Shown: piece after piece, positions 1 to 9,580 of the stretch | How positions within the stretch are numbered: the stretch's first letter is position 1 | How the letters are laid out: every line of letters starts with the position of its first letter | Assembly (NCBI RefSeq): GCF_000025185.1 | Contig: NC_013720.1 | Span: forward strand, 5,766,001-5,830,000 | Direction of reading: 5' to 3' | Source: Pirellula staleyi DSM 6068 | GTDB lineage: Bacteria > Planctomycetota > Planctomycetia > Pirellulales > Pirellulaceae | DNA length: 64,000 nucleotides | Notes under the pieces: model-generated | What the model was told of the DNA's origin: nothing | Databases searched by the model: none | What the model saw: the letters and a program-made list of their open reading frames with translations, nothing else | Made by a program: the position numbers and the translations under genes

Positions 1-2
1 CG

Positions 3-2984
3 GTCGACTCCGACTTTGCCATCGAATCGCTGATGGGGATGTGCACGACACTGGCCGAGCGCCGCGAAGTGCTGCGATTCGTGCGCGAGCAACTCGTGAG
101 TCAGGTGACGCAGGGAGTGGGGCTCTCGGCGTTTGCCCATGCTGCGCAAGGAATTTTGGAGCCTGAGGAGTTGCTCGCCGAACTTCAGGCGGCACGTGTC
201 GCGCGACCCGACCTCGCCGAAGCATGGTCGAGCGTCACCGAGCAACTCGCGCAGCTCGAGCGTTTCGACGACGCACTCGCCAATGCCCAGCAAGCCTGCG
301 AACGCTTTCCACTTTCGATTCTTCTGTGGACTGATCTCGCGCGCGTCCATCGCCTGCGACTCGACTTCGATTCCGAGTCCGAAGCACTTGCCAACGCGCT
401 GCGACTCGATCCCGGTCATAGCACAGCGCTCGAAATGATGTGCGAAGCACTTGCGCGGAAACGCGATTTGCAAGCGGCCTGCGATTTAGCCAAGCGAGCG
501 ACAGCCCACGCCTCGCTCGACTATCTGAATCACACGATTCTGGCCGAGCAGTGGTGGCAACTTAAAGAACACGACCGGGCAATCGAAGCGCTCCGTCAAG
601 CGATTCGCATCGAACCGGGAGCCGATCGCGCGTGGGGCAATTTACAGCAGTGGGCCAAGGATCTTGGCCAGCCCGAGATTGCCATCGACATTGCCCGCAC
701 ACTCACGCAGTCGCGGCCCGGCGAAGCCCGCTCGTGGCATGTGCTGGCGCGCATCCTCGATGGTCCCCAGCACTCCGACGAAAGTCTCGCCGCTATCGAG
801 CGAGCCATCGAACTCAATCCACTCGGCATCGATCTACACGATCTGCACGCCGACATTCTCGCCGAGCAAGGTCGGCTACGCGAAGCGAGCCTCGCCTGTC
901 AGCCAGCCGTGTTTGGCGACCTTCAACCTTCGAAGCTGGCGATTCGCCAATCGATCATCGATGCCACGCGAGGCGATTTGCTCGCCGCTATTGCGCGCGT
1001 CCGGACCGTGCTCGTCGAAGAGCCGCACAACTATCGCGCGTGGATGCTGCTAGGGGACTGGACGAAAGCGATCAACGATTTTGATGGCTTCCTCGAAGTC
1101 GCCGAGAATCTCGCGCGACTGAGTCCCAACTACGAGTATTCGCTCTACACGCTCGGCGATGCGCGCCTGCTGAAAGGTGATCGCCAAGGAGCCAAAGAAG
1201 CTTTCGCGCGAGCCTTTGAACTTGTTCCCTATCACGAGCATTTGGGGAACAACCTGTTCGATCTGCACTTCGAGGATGACGAGTTTGAAACAGCAGCTGC
1301 AGTGATTGCGGTGCTGCGCGAGCATTCCAGCTCGTGCTTTGTCGTCACGCGCGAACTGCAAGTCGCTTTCCAGCAAGACCGTAGCGACCGCGCTCGAGAA
1401 TTACTCGCAGAACTTTGCACCGCTAAGTACGAGAGTGATTGGCCGATCACGACTGCCGGACAGTTGTTTATTGAAGCGGGGATGATCGACGACGCCATTG
1501 GTGTGCTCCGCCAAGCGATCGAACTTCCGAGCGCCCATGCCCAGGTTGCGGCGTGGTGGGCACGGCTTGAGTTCTGGAAAGCGAATCTCGACCACTGGAC
1601 TCCCGTGCAATCGCGACTCGAAGTGCTCGACCGCATTCCTTCGACCAAAGAGTTCCTGCAAGCTTGGTACGAAGCGGCGGCTGAACTCGAGTGGCGTGGC
1701 GATATCGAAGGCTTCTCGCGCGCCGCTGAAGTGCTCGAAACACTCGACAGCGACAACGCTCTGGCACGCTACTTCAGTGGTTCTGCCGCTGCGTTTCGCG
1801 AAGAAAATGACCGCGCTATCGAGGCTTTGCGCCTCGCCCTGGCGATCGATCCGAAGCATGCTCCTTCGAAGAGCAAACTGCTCGACATTTATCTGGCTCA
1901 GGGAGACACCGCGCAAGCCAAAGAGTTGCTCGACAGCTTCGATGGCGAAAATCCCTCGGCCGATATCGTAGCTCGTAAAGTAGAGTGGTCCGCGCTCTCC
2001 GGTGATAGCGCAGCCGCGCAGGAGTTGCTGCAAAGCATCTGCCAATTGCACTCCGACAATCAGCATGCGACAGGACATGCCATCCGCGCGCTTGAACGCA
2101 ACAAGATGAGCACGATCGCGGAAACCGTGCTGCTGGAAATGCTCGATTCACCGCGCGTCGAGCAGTTTCACGTCGATGAATTCTCGAGGCTGGTGCTTGC
2201 GCGCGATTCCAGCGCCCTCTTGCCGATCCTCGAGACACGCCTTGCACAACCGGTAGTCGGAGACCGCATGCTTCGTCACTGGATCGTTGAACTTATCTGT
2301 ACCGGCCGAGGGGCCGAGCTTCGCGATTTCGCCCACCGCTACCACTCTACCATCGTCAGTAACTACCGTCTTTGGGCGCGTGTTTGCTGGGGATCACTTG
2401 AAGATCGAAATTTTGACTTTACCGCTGAAGTGGCACTCGATTGGCGGAATTATCCGCAAGCAGAAGCATGGATGCTACTTCCTGCGGCGGAAGTGCTTCG
2501 CCATCTTGGCAGGCACAGCGAGGCCATGCAGGTACACGAAACTGCCATGAGACTCGGCAGTTCGAATGGCAGGAACGCGCACCACGTTTGGGTCGGCATC
2601 GACGACGCCATCAACGGGCGTTATGCCGAGGCGAAACAGCATGCGCTGCACCTCCATCCCAACGATGGACTCGACCACTCCGAGCGTTTCATCAAAACAC
2701 TCTTGCTCTCGATCCTCGAAATGGCAGATGCGCCACCTGACAAACGGATCCAGGTTTTCCGTGAGGTGGAGCAGCGGATTCAGCGAGACATTCTCGATTG
2801 CTCCTATACGACAACGCACTACCTGCATGAAAACGAGCGCAAAAGACTCTTCGAGGCTGCCACGCGACGCATCGCTCAACTGGCAGGAAACCACAATTCC
2901 GTCGGCTGGCGCATCAGCCTGTTTGTGAATCGGATCCTGCGGTTCATCAGCCGACTCTTGAAGAAGGGATATGCTCGCTTTTAA
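3..2984 (+). CDS. Large TPR-repeat protein, 5' end outside window
   Basis: The frame is open from the first bases of the window, ahead of the first ATG at 33, so the true start is probably upstream and this is a C-terminal part of at least 983 residues. The protein is almost entirely helical, with repeated 34-residue TPR-like units (small residues spaced with Leu/Ala, and recurring D-P-x-x or N-P-type turns such as LRLDPGHSTAL and LALAIDPKHAPS). No catalytic motif is visible. The tail is basic and hydrophobic (around WRISLFVNRILRFISRLLKK) and could bind membrane. TPR arrays act as protein-interaction scaffolds; the partner is unknown. The next gene on the same strand begins about 175 bases on. 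The TPR call is firm, the role is not. Confidence 0.85.
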   Translation, partial: VDSDFAIESLMGMCTTLAERREVLRFVREQLVSQVTQGVGLSAFAHAAQGILEPEELLAELQAARVARPDLAEAWSSVTEQLAQLERFDDALANAQQACERFPLSILLWTDLARVHRLRLDFDSESEALANALRLDPGHSTALEMMCEALARKRDLQAACDLAKRATAHASLDYLNHTILAEQWWQLKEHDRAIEALRQAIRIEPGADRAWGNLQQWAKDLGQPEIAIDIARTLTQSRPGEARSWHVLARILDGPQHSDESLAAIERAIELNPLGIDLHDLHADILAEQGRLREASLACQPAVFGDLQPSKLAIRQSIIDATRGDLLAAIARVRTVLVEEPHNYRAWMLLGDWTKAINDFDGFLEVAENLARLSPNYEYSLYTLGDARLLKGDRQGAKEAFARAFELVPYHEHLGNNLFDLHFEDDEFETAAAVIAVLREHSSSCFVVTRELQVAFQQDRSDRARELLAELCTAKYESDWPITTAGQLFIEAGMIDDAIGVLRQAIELPSAHAQVAAWWARLEFWKANLDHWTPVQSRLEVLDRIPSTKEFLQAWYEAAAELEWRGDIEGFSRAAEVLETLDSDNALARYFSGSAAAFREENDRAIEALRLALAIDPKHAPSKSKLLDIYLAQGDTAQAKELLDSFDGENPSADIVARKVEWSALSGDSAAAQELLQSICQLHSDNQHATGHAIRALERNKMSTIAETVLLEMLDSPRVEQFHVDEFSRLVLARDSSALLPILETRLAQPVVGDRMLRHWIVELICTGRGAELRDFAHRYHSTIVSNYRLWARVCWGSLEDRNFDFTAEVALDWRNYPQAEAWMLLPAAEVLRHLGRHSEAMQVHETAMRLGSSNGRNAHHVWVGIDDAINGRYAEAKQHALHLHPNDGLDHSERFIKTLLLSILEMADAPPDKRIQVFREVEQRIQRDILDCSYTTTHYLHENERKRLFEAATRRIAQLAGNHNSVGWRISLFVNRILRFISRLLKKGYARF

Positions 2985-3158
2985 TTCCTGTTGAGCCTGC
3001 CCCGATTGAGCGCCAAAGCTGCGCGACAGCCATCGCGCAGGGCCGTTTCCTTCCGCCGCTGCAGCACCGAGCAGCACCACTTTGGTATCTTTCTTCGAGA
3101 GACATGGAAGATCTCGCGCAACTCGGAATCTGTGCAGCTCCCAATTTTCGGATCAGGA

Positions 3159-3851
3159 ATGAGCAACAACACCTTCACCCCCGGACCGACATCCCACACG
3201 GTCCGCGCCGCCGATGGCCGATTGCTGACCGTTCCCAGCGGATGGGTGCTTCTGCCGCCCGGCGACGCTGCTTTAACTCGCCGTGTGAAAGCGGCCGGAG
3301 ATCACTGGGTGGTTGCCGAGAAAAAAGGACGCAAGGTTTTCTCGCGCGGCATTTGGACAGCCGCCACCACCATCGAAAGCATTCGCGCCGCACTTGAGGC
3401 CGAGCGATCCACGGAAGGATTCGCCAAGAGGAAAGAAGCTGATGCACGCCGCCGCGAGAAGGCTCAGGCGGAATACGTGGAAGATTTTTTCAGCGCGGTG
3501 GTAACGTTCTTGGCCTTTCACCCCAGCCACGCCGAACTTGCGCAGCGGCTGGCTTCCGCGGTCACCCAGCACGCCACCCCGGTCGGCTCGGGAACAGTCG
3601 CCAGAACCAAACGAATTCCGGTCGAACAGCGAGCCGAGGCTGCGGTTATTGCCTGGATGCGTCACCAAACGACTGGCTACGACTCGCTGGTGATCCCGCG
3701 CGAGAAAGGAAAGCGGCGGGAGGTGCGGCGCATGTTGGCCCAGCGTTCTAAGGAGTTGCTGGCTCAATATCGGCAGGCTGAAGTGGCTGGAAAGCATTGC
3801 CCACTCCAGCGCGCTTTACTGGGTAGCGCGACGGCACTCTCCGAGTTGTAA
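3159..3851 (+). CDS. DUF2293-family protein
   Basis: This 230-residue protein has a short N-terminal module (PSGWVLLPPGDAALTRRVK, then DHWVVAEKKGRKVFSRGIW), a charged helical segment rich in Arg/Lys/Glu, and a C-terminal block with AVIAWMRHQTTGYD and IPREKGKRREVRRMLA. I recognise this last block as the DUF2293 domain, of unknown biochemical function. I chose the ATG at 3159 over the upstream start at 2991 because the N-terminal module, shared with the decayed copy at 8.34 kb, begins here; the extra 56 residues look like read-through of non-coding sequence. The conserved basic patch suggests nucleic-acid contact, which is inference. A degenerate paralogue lies at 8342-8670. Confidence 0.8.
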   Translation: MSNNTFTPGPTSHTVRAADGRLLTVPSGWVLLPPGDAALTRRVKAAGDHWVVAEKKGRKVFSRGIWTAATTIESIRAALEAERSTEGFAKRKEADARRREKAQAEYVEDFFSAVVTFLAFHPSHAELAQRLASAVTQHATPVGSGTVARTKRIPVEQRAEAAVIAWMRHQTTGYDSLVIPREKGKRREVRRMLAQRSKELLAQYRQAEVAGKHCPLQRALLGSATALSEL

Positions 3852-3909
3852 CAGATGATGCAGAAAATCTGAGGAGCTTCATTGTGGAACGTAAATCTGA
3901 GGAGCAGCG

Positions 3910-5712
3910 ATGAGAATAATCCTCCTGATGTTCTTGGTGGTAATTGCAATCGGGTCGAGGCAGGCATCTGCCGCTGATGCTCCTGTCACGGTCAAGGAAC
4001 TCTTTGCCGACTTTGATCCTCGGAAAGCCCCACTCGATGCCAAGGTCGTGCGAGAGTGGGAGAAAGACGGCATTGTTTTCCGCTATGTCACGTACCACAT
4101 CGGCGCGTTCAAAGATAAACCGGCCCGCATGGCAGCTTTCTTCGCTTTCCCCAAGAAGGCTAAGAAGCTGCCGGGATTGCTGCATGTTCATGGTGGCGGG
4201 CAGCGAGCGTTTCTGCACGAAGTTGAGTTTTATGCCAAACGAGGCTATGCCTGCTTGTCGGTGAATTGGGGCGGGCGAGAAATGGAAGAGGCCAAAGAAG
4301 GCGATCCGAACACTGCTTGGGGAGCCGTCGATCCGACCCAGAATAATGTGCCGGGCTACTTCAACCTCAAGCCGGGCGAGAAGTATCTCGATCCGTTCGA
4401 GTCGCCACGGAACAACAACTGGTATTTGCTTACGCTTGGCTGCCGTCGAGGGCTGACCTTTCTGGAACAACAGCCCGAAGTCGATCCTGACAAGCTCGGC
4501 GTGTACGGGCATTCGATGGGCGGGAATCTCACCGTGTACGTTGCCGGAACCGATGGTCGAGTCAAGGCAGCAGCGCCGTCCGTGGGTGGATCCGGTTTTC
4601 GTACTCAACCTTGGCCGTTGCTTCCCCAGCACAAGCCACAGATGCCAAATGGCGACGTGAAGCTGTTTGACGCCACTCTCGGCTTCGAGGCTTATGCGCC
4701 GCACATCACCGCTCCGCTTCTCTGGCTTGGTGCGACGAACGACTTCCACGGGATCATGGACGACACCTACCGCACCGGCGAGTTGATCCCGCACAAGAAC
4801 GTGCGGTACTCCTTCACCCCGCACATGAATCACAGGTTCACGCCAGAGTTTGCCGTCACGAGGCCGCTCTGGTTCGATCAGCATCTCAAGGGGAGCTTTA
4901 CCTTCCCGAAGACGCCGGAATCACACTTGAGCTTTGAGGCAAAGGATCACGTCCCGATGCTGGAGGTCATGCCGGATTCCACGCAGGACGTAATCGAAGT
5001 TCACATCTTCTATTCGCTCGATCCCGATCCACGAGCAAGATTCTGGCGATCAGCGGAAGTACAAGGGTCCGGCGATACATGGACCGGCAAGCTGCCGATC
5101 TTGAGCGTGGACCAACCACTCTTCGCCTTCGCCAACGTCGTGTACAGGTTGAAGCAGTCTGAGTCAGAGCCACATGCTCGACCCACCGAGCGATTTGCCC
5201 TCAGTTCGACGCTGCATACGTTTGCTCCCAAGGATGTCGCCGCCAACGGTGCGAGCGCCACCGACAAGGTTGACCCGTTGATTGACGACTTCACGCATAG
5301 CTGGCGGGATTGGTACACACTGTCCCCCGATAACCCGCACCATTGGGAGTTCTCGACCAGGAAGCTGACCGATCCAAAGTGGCGAGGACATGATGGTCAG
5401 CGGCTCACGGTCGAGGTCCAGACTGAGAAGCCAAATGAACTCGTCATCGTGCTGACGGAAAACTTCTTCCGGCAGTACCGGGGGAAGCAAAGGGAATTCT
5501 TGGCGGTCGTGAATCTCGACGGGGGAAAAGAAACGCAAAGGGTGATGTTGGAGCCAAAGGACTTCAAGACCAGTGATGGCGAAGTGCTGTCGTCGTGGAG
5601 TAACGTCGATCTGCTCTCGTTTCGAGCGTATGACGACAAGGGCGAGAAACTGGTTGGCAGCAAATGTTGGGCAGGCCCGCAGCCGGTGTTTAAGAAGCTG
5701 TGGTGGCAGTGA
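3910..5712 (+). CDS. Secreted alpha/beta-hydrolase (acetyl-xylan-esterase/dienelactone-hydrolase-like)
   Basis: A 600-residue protein that starts with a clear signal peptide ([15 protein letters not shown], cleavage likely after ASA near residue 21), so it acts outside the cytoplasm. An alpha/beta-hydrolase domain follows: oxyanion-hole loop HVHGGGQR near 93-99, nucleophile elbow GHSMGG with Ser202, acidic residue Asp278 in GATNDFHG and catalytic His308 in HMNHRF. The roughly 290 residues after it form a second, beta-rich region of unknown role. Related planctomycete proteins are annotated as acetyl xylan esterases or cephalosporin-C-deacetylase-like enzymes that deacylate polysaccharides; the actual substrate cannot be read here. 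The Shine-Dalgarno is strong (GAGGAG about 5 bases before the ATG). Confidence 0.85.
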   Translation: MRIILLMFLVVIAIGSRQASAADAPVTVKELFADFDPRKAPLDAKVVREWEKDGIVFRYVTYHIGAFKDKPARMAAFFAFPKKAKKLPGLLHVHGGGQRAFLHEVEFYAKRGYACLSVNWGGREMEEAKEGDPNTAWGAVDPTQNNVPGYFNLKPGEKYLDPFESPRNNNWYLLTLGCRRGLTFLEQQPEVDPDKLGVYGHSMGGNLTVYVAGTDGRVKAAAPSVGGSGFRTQPWPLLPQHKPQMPNGDVKLFDATLGFEAYAPHITAPLLWLGATNDFHGIMDDTYRTGELIPHKNVRYSFTPHMNHRFTPEFAVTRPLWFDQHLKGSFTFPKTPESHLSFEAKDHVPMLEVMPDSTQDVIEVHIFYSLDPDPRARFWRSAEVQGSGDTWTGKLPILSVDQPLFAFANVVYRLKQSESEPHARPTERFALSSTLHTFAPKDVAANGASATDKVDPLIDDFTHSWRDWYTLSPDNPHHWEFSTRKLTDPKWRGHDGQRLTVEVQTEKPNELVIVLTENFFRQYRGKQREFLAVVNLDGGKETQRVMLEPKDFKTSDGEVLSSWSNVDLLSFRAYDDKGEKLVGSKCWAGPQPVFKKLWWQ

Positions 5713-5816
5713 CACCGAACCTCCCCCTGCCCCTCCCGTGTCTGCTGCACACCCCCAATTCCAGAAAGGACGGTGCGCCATACAGAACCACGACCACGAA
5801 GACTGCTTTTCAGCCA

Positions 5817-5984
5817 ATGCGTAAATGCCGCCGAGGCTATCCCTCCGAAACGAAGGTGAAGCGAGGCTTTCGCACCGTCAACGGCGATAAGTTGCTAGAG
5901 AAGAAACTCGGTCGCAACGACCTCTGCCCGTGCGGCAGCGGAAAGGTATTCAAGCGATTCTGCCTCACGTCAGGCCGGTTTTGA
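5817..5984 (+). CDS. SEC-C motif mini-protein
   Basis: A 55-residue protein whose C-terminus carries the SEC-C zinc-binding signature, [18 protein letters not shown], as at the end of SecA and in many small stand-alone proteins. The two Cys of CPC and the final Cys are ligands; the last position of the classical CxCxSGxxxxCC/CH pattern is only partly kept (FC then L). The longer frame starting at 5700 has a proline-rich, unconserved N-terminus, so I prefer the ATG at 5817. It follows the hydrolase gene by about 100 bases. The function of such short proteins is unknown, and it could be a remnant of a larger SEC-C protein. Confidence 0.55.
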   Translation: MRKCRRGYPSETKVKRGFRTVNGDKLLEKKLGRNDLCPCGSGKVFKRFCLTSGRF

Positions 5985-6145
5985 CGGGGCGAACAGAGAC
6001 GAATACTTTTTGGCATGAATGATTAAGCGGAATCTTTCTCACCCATTCGCACTCGCTATAATGGGCGCGGCTGGGCTATTGTCGAGGTTCCTTCTAAACT
6101 GGAAACTACTTCGGCAGCTTCCCCAGCCTTTTTCGTTGACTTGTT

Positions 6146-8242
6146 ATGACCGCTGCCTCAATCTATCTTCGCAAATCTGGCAAGTTCATCTTGCCCATTG
6201 GTACTGGCAAACCGTCTTGGCAAGGTGTCGGTACAATCGCCAAGAATCTCCAGTCGCTCGGCTTTGGATTGTGTCCCGCTTTGCTAGATCGTCTCGCTCG
6301 ATTACAGAACGATTTCATTGCGGAGTGGTACAAGCAAATTCTGCCAACGCTAAAAGAAATGATGGGATCACATCGCTCGTTTTCCCCGATGTATCCTAAC
6401 TTTCCGAAGCAAGTCATGGACGCCACGGAGGCCGAACTCTTCTTCAATGCAATGACGCACTATTATGGGTTCATATTGTCCGATCTGCTGGGCGATCCGA
6501 ATTTGGTGATGTTGCCGCATTATGAAAAAGAAGCACGTCCGAGCTTGGATGAATTCCATCATCTGCGCTGGCTTGATTTAGGTTCCGAGGAAGACTTCAA
6601 CGCAATCTTCACTCGGCTCGTCGCCTCCAATGGTTCACTGTCGGATTCAGACAAAGACATTCTGCGATGGTTTGTCGACAATCGAGATGTTATCGCTTTG
6701 ATTCCTGAGCAAATCCCGCAGAAGGAGACGCTGGCCTTACTGGTTGCCGTTCTGCCAAACCCAGAGCGTCTGATTTCACAGATTAAAACGGCAACCGATG
6801 TCCTGCGAGTGGCGGTAGCGATGTCCAAGGGCGATGTGTCACTCGCCGAGCCAACGAAATTCAGAAATTTCGCTAAGCGAGAGCGACGGTTTTTGCTCGG
6901 CTGTCTTGAGCAGTGTGGTTCTTCCATGACCGAAGAAATGTTGCGATGGAAAGACCGCTGGATTCGCTTGGGCGAGCGTTTGCACCCTGGTGATTTCAAG
7001 AACAAGTTTCCCAAGTCACTAGATGCCTTTGATGTTCTGCGTCACAACCTGCCGTATTCGAAGTTTAATACGGGCGTGGAAGTAGCCATTCGCAGTGGCA
7101 TCGCAACTGAGGCAGTTCACTTATTGCGGCAACGTCCAGGTGATTTTGCCCGCCGTTTAGATCATGTTCTGCGCACAACCGATGATCCTGAGGTGGTCGC
7201 AAGGGAGTTCCTTGCTTGTGCCGAAAAGGTTTCAATACCTGTCCTGTTGCAGATGTGGCGTCACTTTTCCACACGCAACCAAGTCGGTCTTCGAGCTTTC
7301 TTTCCGAAGGGGAATGCAGCCAAGGTGCAAGTAAAAGAGGGTGGATTACCTTGCCTATCAGGCGAATTGACCCAACTGGTGGCTACCGGAATACGGCAGT
7401 CACTCGTGAAGCGATTCGGTTCACGCATGGCGTTGGGAAAAGTCTATATCGGCCAGGGACTCAAGGATCAGATCGTTCCTTTTTCTCAGCGATCCGCCAG
7501 TCGGTCGCTGCGAACGGTTTCCCGTGGTTCTAAGTTCGATCTTTCCGCTGGCGACACAGTGCGATTCTTCTGCTGGTGGAAGAATATCGGCGGCGATGAT
7601 AACGGACGTGTGGACATTGATCTCTCGGCATCCTTATTTGATTCCGACTGGAACTATCAGACCGATGTCGCCTACTACAAATTGCGAGAAGGAAATTGCT
7701 ATCACAGTGGCGATATAACATCGGCTCCCAATGGAGCGTGCGAATTCATCGACATGAATTTGCCTTCGGTATTGGAAATGAAGGCACGCTACATCGTGAT
7801 GAGCATTATGTGCTTCACTGGACAGAGTTTTATCGAGATGCCCGAATGTTTTGGTGGCTGGATGATGCGTCAGAACCCCAATTCGGGAGAGATATTCGAG
7901 GCTCGCACAGTGCGTGACAAAGTGGACATTACGTCAACCGTACGGCTTTGCGTTCCGATTATTATTGATGTGGAAGAACGCAAGGTCTATTGGGCCGACT
8001 TGGGTCTAAAAGGGCGGGGACAAATCAACAACGCAGCCCGCAATTCGGTTGGCATGAGCCAAATCGGACGTGCCATTGTTGAGTTAAATAAACCCAATCT
8101 GTTCGATTTGTTTCTGATGCATGCCGAGGCACGAGGCGTGATTGTTGACGTTAAAGAGGATGCCGAAACCGTGTTCGACGTTTTTGAAGGCGCAGTAACG
8201 GCATTTGATTCAGATAAGATTCTCAGCGAGTATTTGTCATAA
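6146..8242 (+). CDS. Large protein with C-terminal TerD-like domain (MXAN_6230/SCO0854-like)
   Basis: A 698-residue protein. Residues 1-455 are helical and not recognised as a known domain. Residues about 462-620 resemble the TerD fold: LSAGDTVRFFCWWKN, then RVDIDLSASLFDSDW, HSGDITSAPNGACEFIDMNL, a central strand RYIVMSIMCFTGQSF, and a closing VYWADLG. This pattern matches my memory of the MXAN_6230/SCO0854 family, in which a TerD-like module is joined to a large N-terminal region. TerD domains bind calcium and belong to tellurite/phage/stress-response complexes. The RING finger of some relatives is not seen. The ATG at 6146 has little Shine-Dalgarno signal. The 5' neighbour is the SEC-C ORF and the 3' neighbour a pseudogene, so it appears to be a single transcription unit. 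Confidence 0.7.
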   Translation: MTAASIYLRKSGKFILPIGTGKPSWQGVGTIAKNLQSLGFGLCPALLDRLARLQNDFIAEWYKQILPTLKEMMGSHRSFSPMYPNFPKQVMDATEAELFFNAMTHYYGFILSDLLGDPNLVMLPHYEKEARPSLDEFHHLRWLDLGSEEDFNAIFTRLVASNGSLSDSDKDILRWFVDNRDVIALIPEQIPQKETLALLVAVLPNPERLISQIKTATDVLRVAVAMSKGDVSLAEPTKFRNFAKRERRFLLGCLEQCGSSMTEEMLRWKDRWIRLGERLHPGDFKNKFPKSLDAFDVLRHNLPYSKFNTGVEVAIRSGIATEAVHLLRQRPGDFARRLDHVLRTTDDPEVVAREFLACAEKVSIPVLLQMWRHFSTRNQVGLRAFFPKGNAAKVQVKEGGLPCLSGELTQLVATGIRQSLVKRFGSRMALGKVYIGQGLKDQIVPFSQRSASRSLRTVSRGSKFDLSAGDTVRFFCWWKNIGGDDNGRVDIDLSASLFDSDWNYQTDVAYYKLREGNCYHSGDITSAPNGACEFIDMNLPSVLEMKARYIVMSIMCFTGQSFIEMPECFGGWMMRQNPNSGEIFEARTVRDKVDITSTVRLCVPIIIDVEERKVYWADLGLKGRGQINNAARNSVGMSQIGRAIVELNKPNLFDLFLMHAEARGVIVDVKEDAETVFDVFEGAVTAFDSDKILSEYLS

Positions 8243-8341
8243 GGCGTTCCCAGATTTCGCCTCAATTACCTATGCCGAATGTGAGGAGAATAAAGGGAAG
8301 CAAAAAGATTGGGAGTTGAAATCAACCGCACGGAAGCGAAT

Positions 8342-8670
8342 ATGACCTCCTTCTCACCCTGCCCAACGCCCAATACCGTCCGCACCGAAGACGGCAAAGT
8401 CCTAGCGTACCCACTGGCTGGGTTCTTCCTACTGGTAACGCCGCCCTGCCCCTCAGAGTGAAGGCGACTGGCGACCATTGGGTCGTGGCTGAATAGAAAG
8501 GCCGCAAGCTTTTCTCACGAGGGCTTGGGCCGCTGCCACGACAATCGAGAAGATTCGCACCAGCCTTGACGCCAAGCGATCTACGGAAGGCTTTACCAAG
8601 TAGAAGCAAAGCCGCCGACGCCAATCGACGTGAGAAGGCCCAGGCTGAATACGTCGAAGACATCCTGGCG
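8342..8670 (+). pseudogene. Decayed second copy of the DUF2293-family gene
   Basis: Translation from the ATG at 8342 gives TSFSPCPTPNTVRTEDGK, matching the start of the intact protein at 3159 (NTFTPGPTSHTVRAADGR). After one frame change the match continues through RVKATGDHWVVAE, then a TAG stop, KGRKLFSRG, further frame changes and stops, and finally RREKAQAEYVED, identical to the intact protein. Similarity then ends; the DUF2293 domain itself is gone. The copy contains at least two stop codons and several frameshifts, so it cannot make a full product. It sits between the TerD-like gene and the methyltransferase, about 5 kb from the intact gene in the same orientation. Confidence 0.8.
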
Positions 8671-8842
8671 GTGGGGAGAATTGCCCGTTGAAGATAGCGT
8701 TGGAGGGTTGGAATTGTTGACAGACACCACGGCAACATTCTGCAAAAGGACAGCAAGCCCTTGGAATACCGTCCGAAGTTGCTTGCCTATATTGCTGAAA
8801 CATGCCGGGGAGGGTTTCAGCGTGGTAACGGGAGACTTCAAA

Positions 8843-9580
8843 ATGGGGCCGAAAGTTGCCATGAGGAACTGTGCCATTCTTTCACTCATAGTCGCAGTGT
8901 TTGCGCACATGGCTGGGTGCGGGCCACAGAAGGAGAACGCCGTGACGGAGATAACGAACAACAAGCAAGCCAGCCAACACGAACCGCCCAAGCACGGCGG
9001 CCACAAACATGCCTTCACGGACCCTGCGGATCGTGCGAAAAAGTGGAACGACCCAGAACGTGACAAGTGGCAGCGTCCAGATGAGATTGTTGCAGCACTC
9101 GCTTTGACGCCCGGTGCGACGGTCGCTGACATCGGTGCGGGGACGGGCTACATGGTGGCGCATCTAAGCAAGGCAGCAGGCAAAGATGGAACGGTTATCG
9201 CCATCGACGCCTCGACTCAGATGATCGAGTATCTGACGAAACGCAGTGCCGACCTAGGACCAGCCAAGATCGTGCCACGCATGGTCCGCCCGGACGATCC
9301 TGAAATCCAGCCTGACAGTGTGGATGGTGTATTGACGCTGGACACTTGGCATCACGTCAATTCGCAAGAGGCATATGCCAAGAAGGTGTACGAGGGGCTG
9401 AAGCAGGGCGGGCGTTTCGTGGTGGTGGAGTACGAAGTCGAATCGGAGATTGGCCCGCCGAAAGAGATGCGGCTCGAATCTGCGCAAGTGACGAAGCAAC
9501 TTGAATCGGCAGGCTTTCGAGTCGAGATCGTGCGGGAGTCGATGCCACGGCACTACATGGTCGTCGGACACAAGGATTAG
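8843..9580 (+). CDS. Lipoprotein SAM-dependent methyltransferase
   Basis: A 245-residue class I methyltransferase. The SAM-binding motif I is VADIGAGTGYM (residues about 94-104), followed by the acidic end of strand 2 (VIAIDAS) and a VDGVLTLDTWHH motif IV region. The N-terminus is a lipoprotein signal: a hydrophobic stretch ending in HMAGC, with the lipobox Cys near residue 26, so the enzyme is probably anchored at a membrane facing outward. That location is unusual for a SAM enzyme but common for annotated planctomycete and proteobacterial relatives. The start at 8843 is set by GGAGA seven bases upstream; ATG 8861 is an alternative. Its stop overlaps the convergent AraC gene by 4 bases. Substrate unknown. 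Confidence 0.8.
   Translation: MGPKVAMRNCAILSLIVAVFAHMAGCGPQKENAVTEITNNKQASQHEPPKHGGHKHAFTDPADRAKKWNDPERDKWQRPDEIVAALALTPGATVADIGAGTGYMVAHLSKAAGKDGTVIAIDASTQMIEYLTKRSADLGPAKIVPRMVRPDDPEIQPDSVDGVLTLDTWHHVNSQEAYAKKVYEGLKQGGRFVVVEYEVESEIGPPKEMRLESAQVTKQLESAGFRVEIVRESMPRHYMVVGHKD

Noticed and set aside
3748-4884. 378-residue minus-strand frame
   Set aside because: Antisense to the hydrolase gene; no family resemblance.
6019-6399. 126-residue frame ahead of and within the TerD-like gene
   Set aside because: Overlaps the real gene in another frame and has no recognisable sequence.
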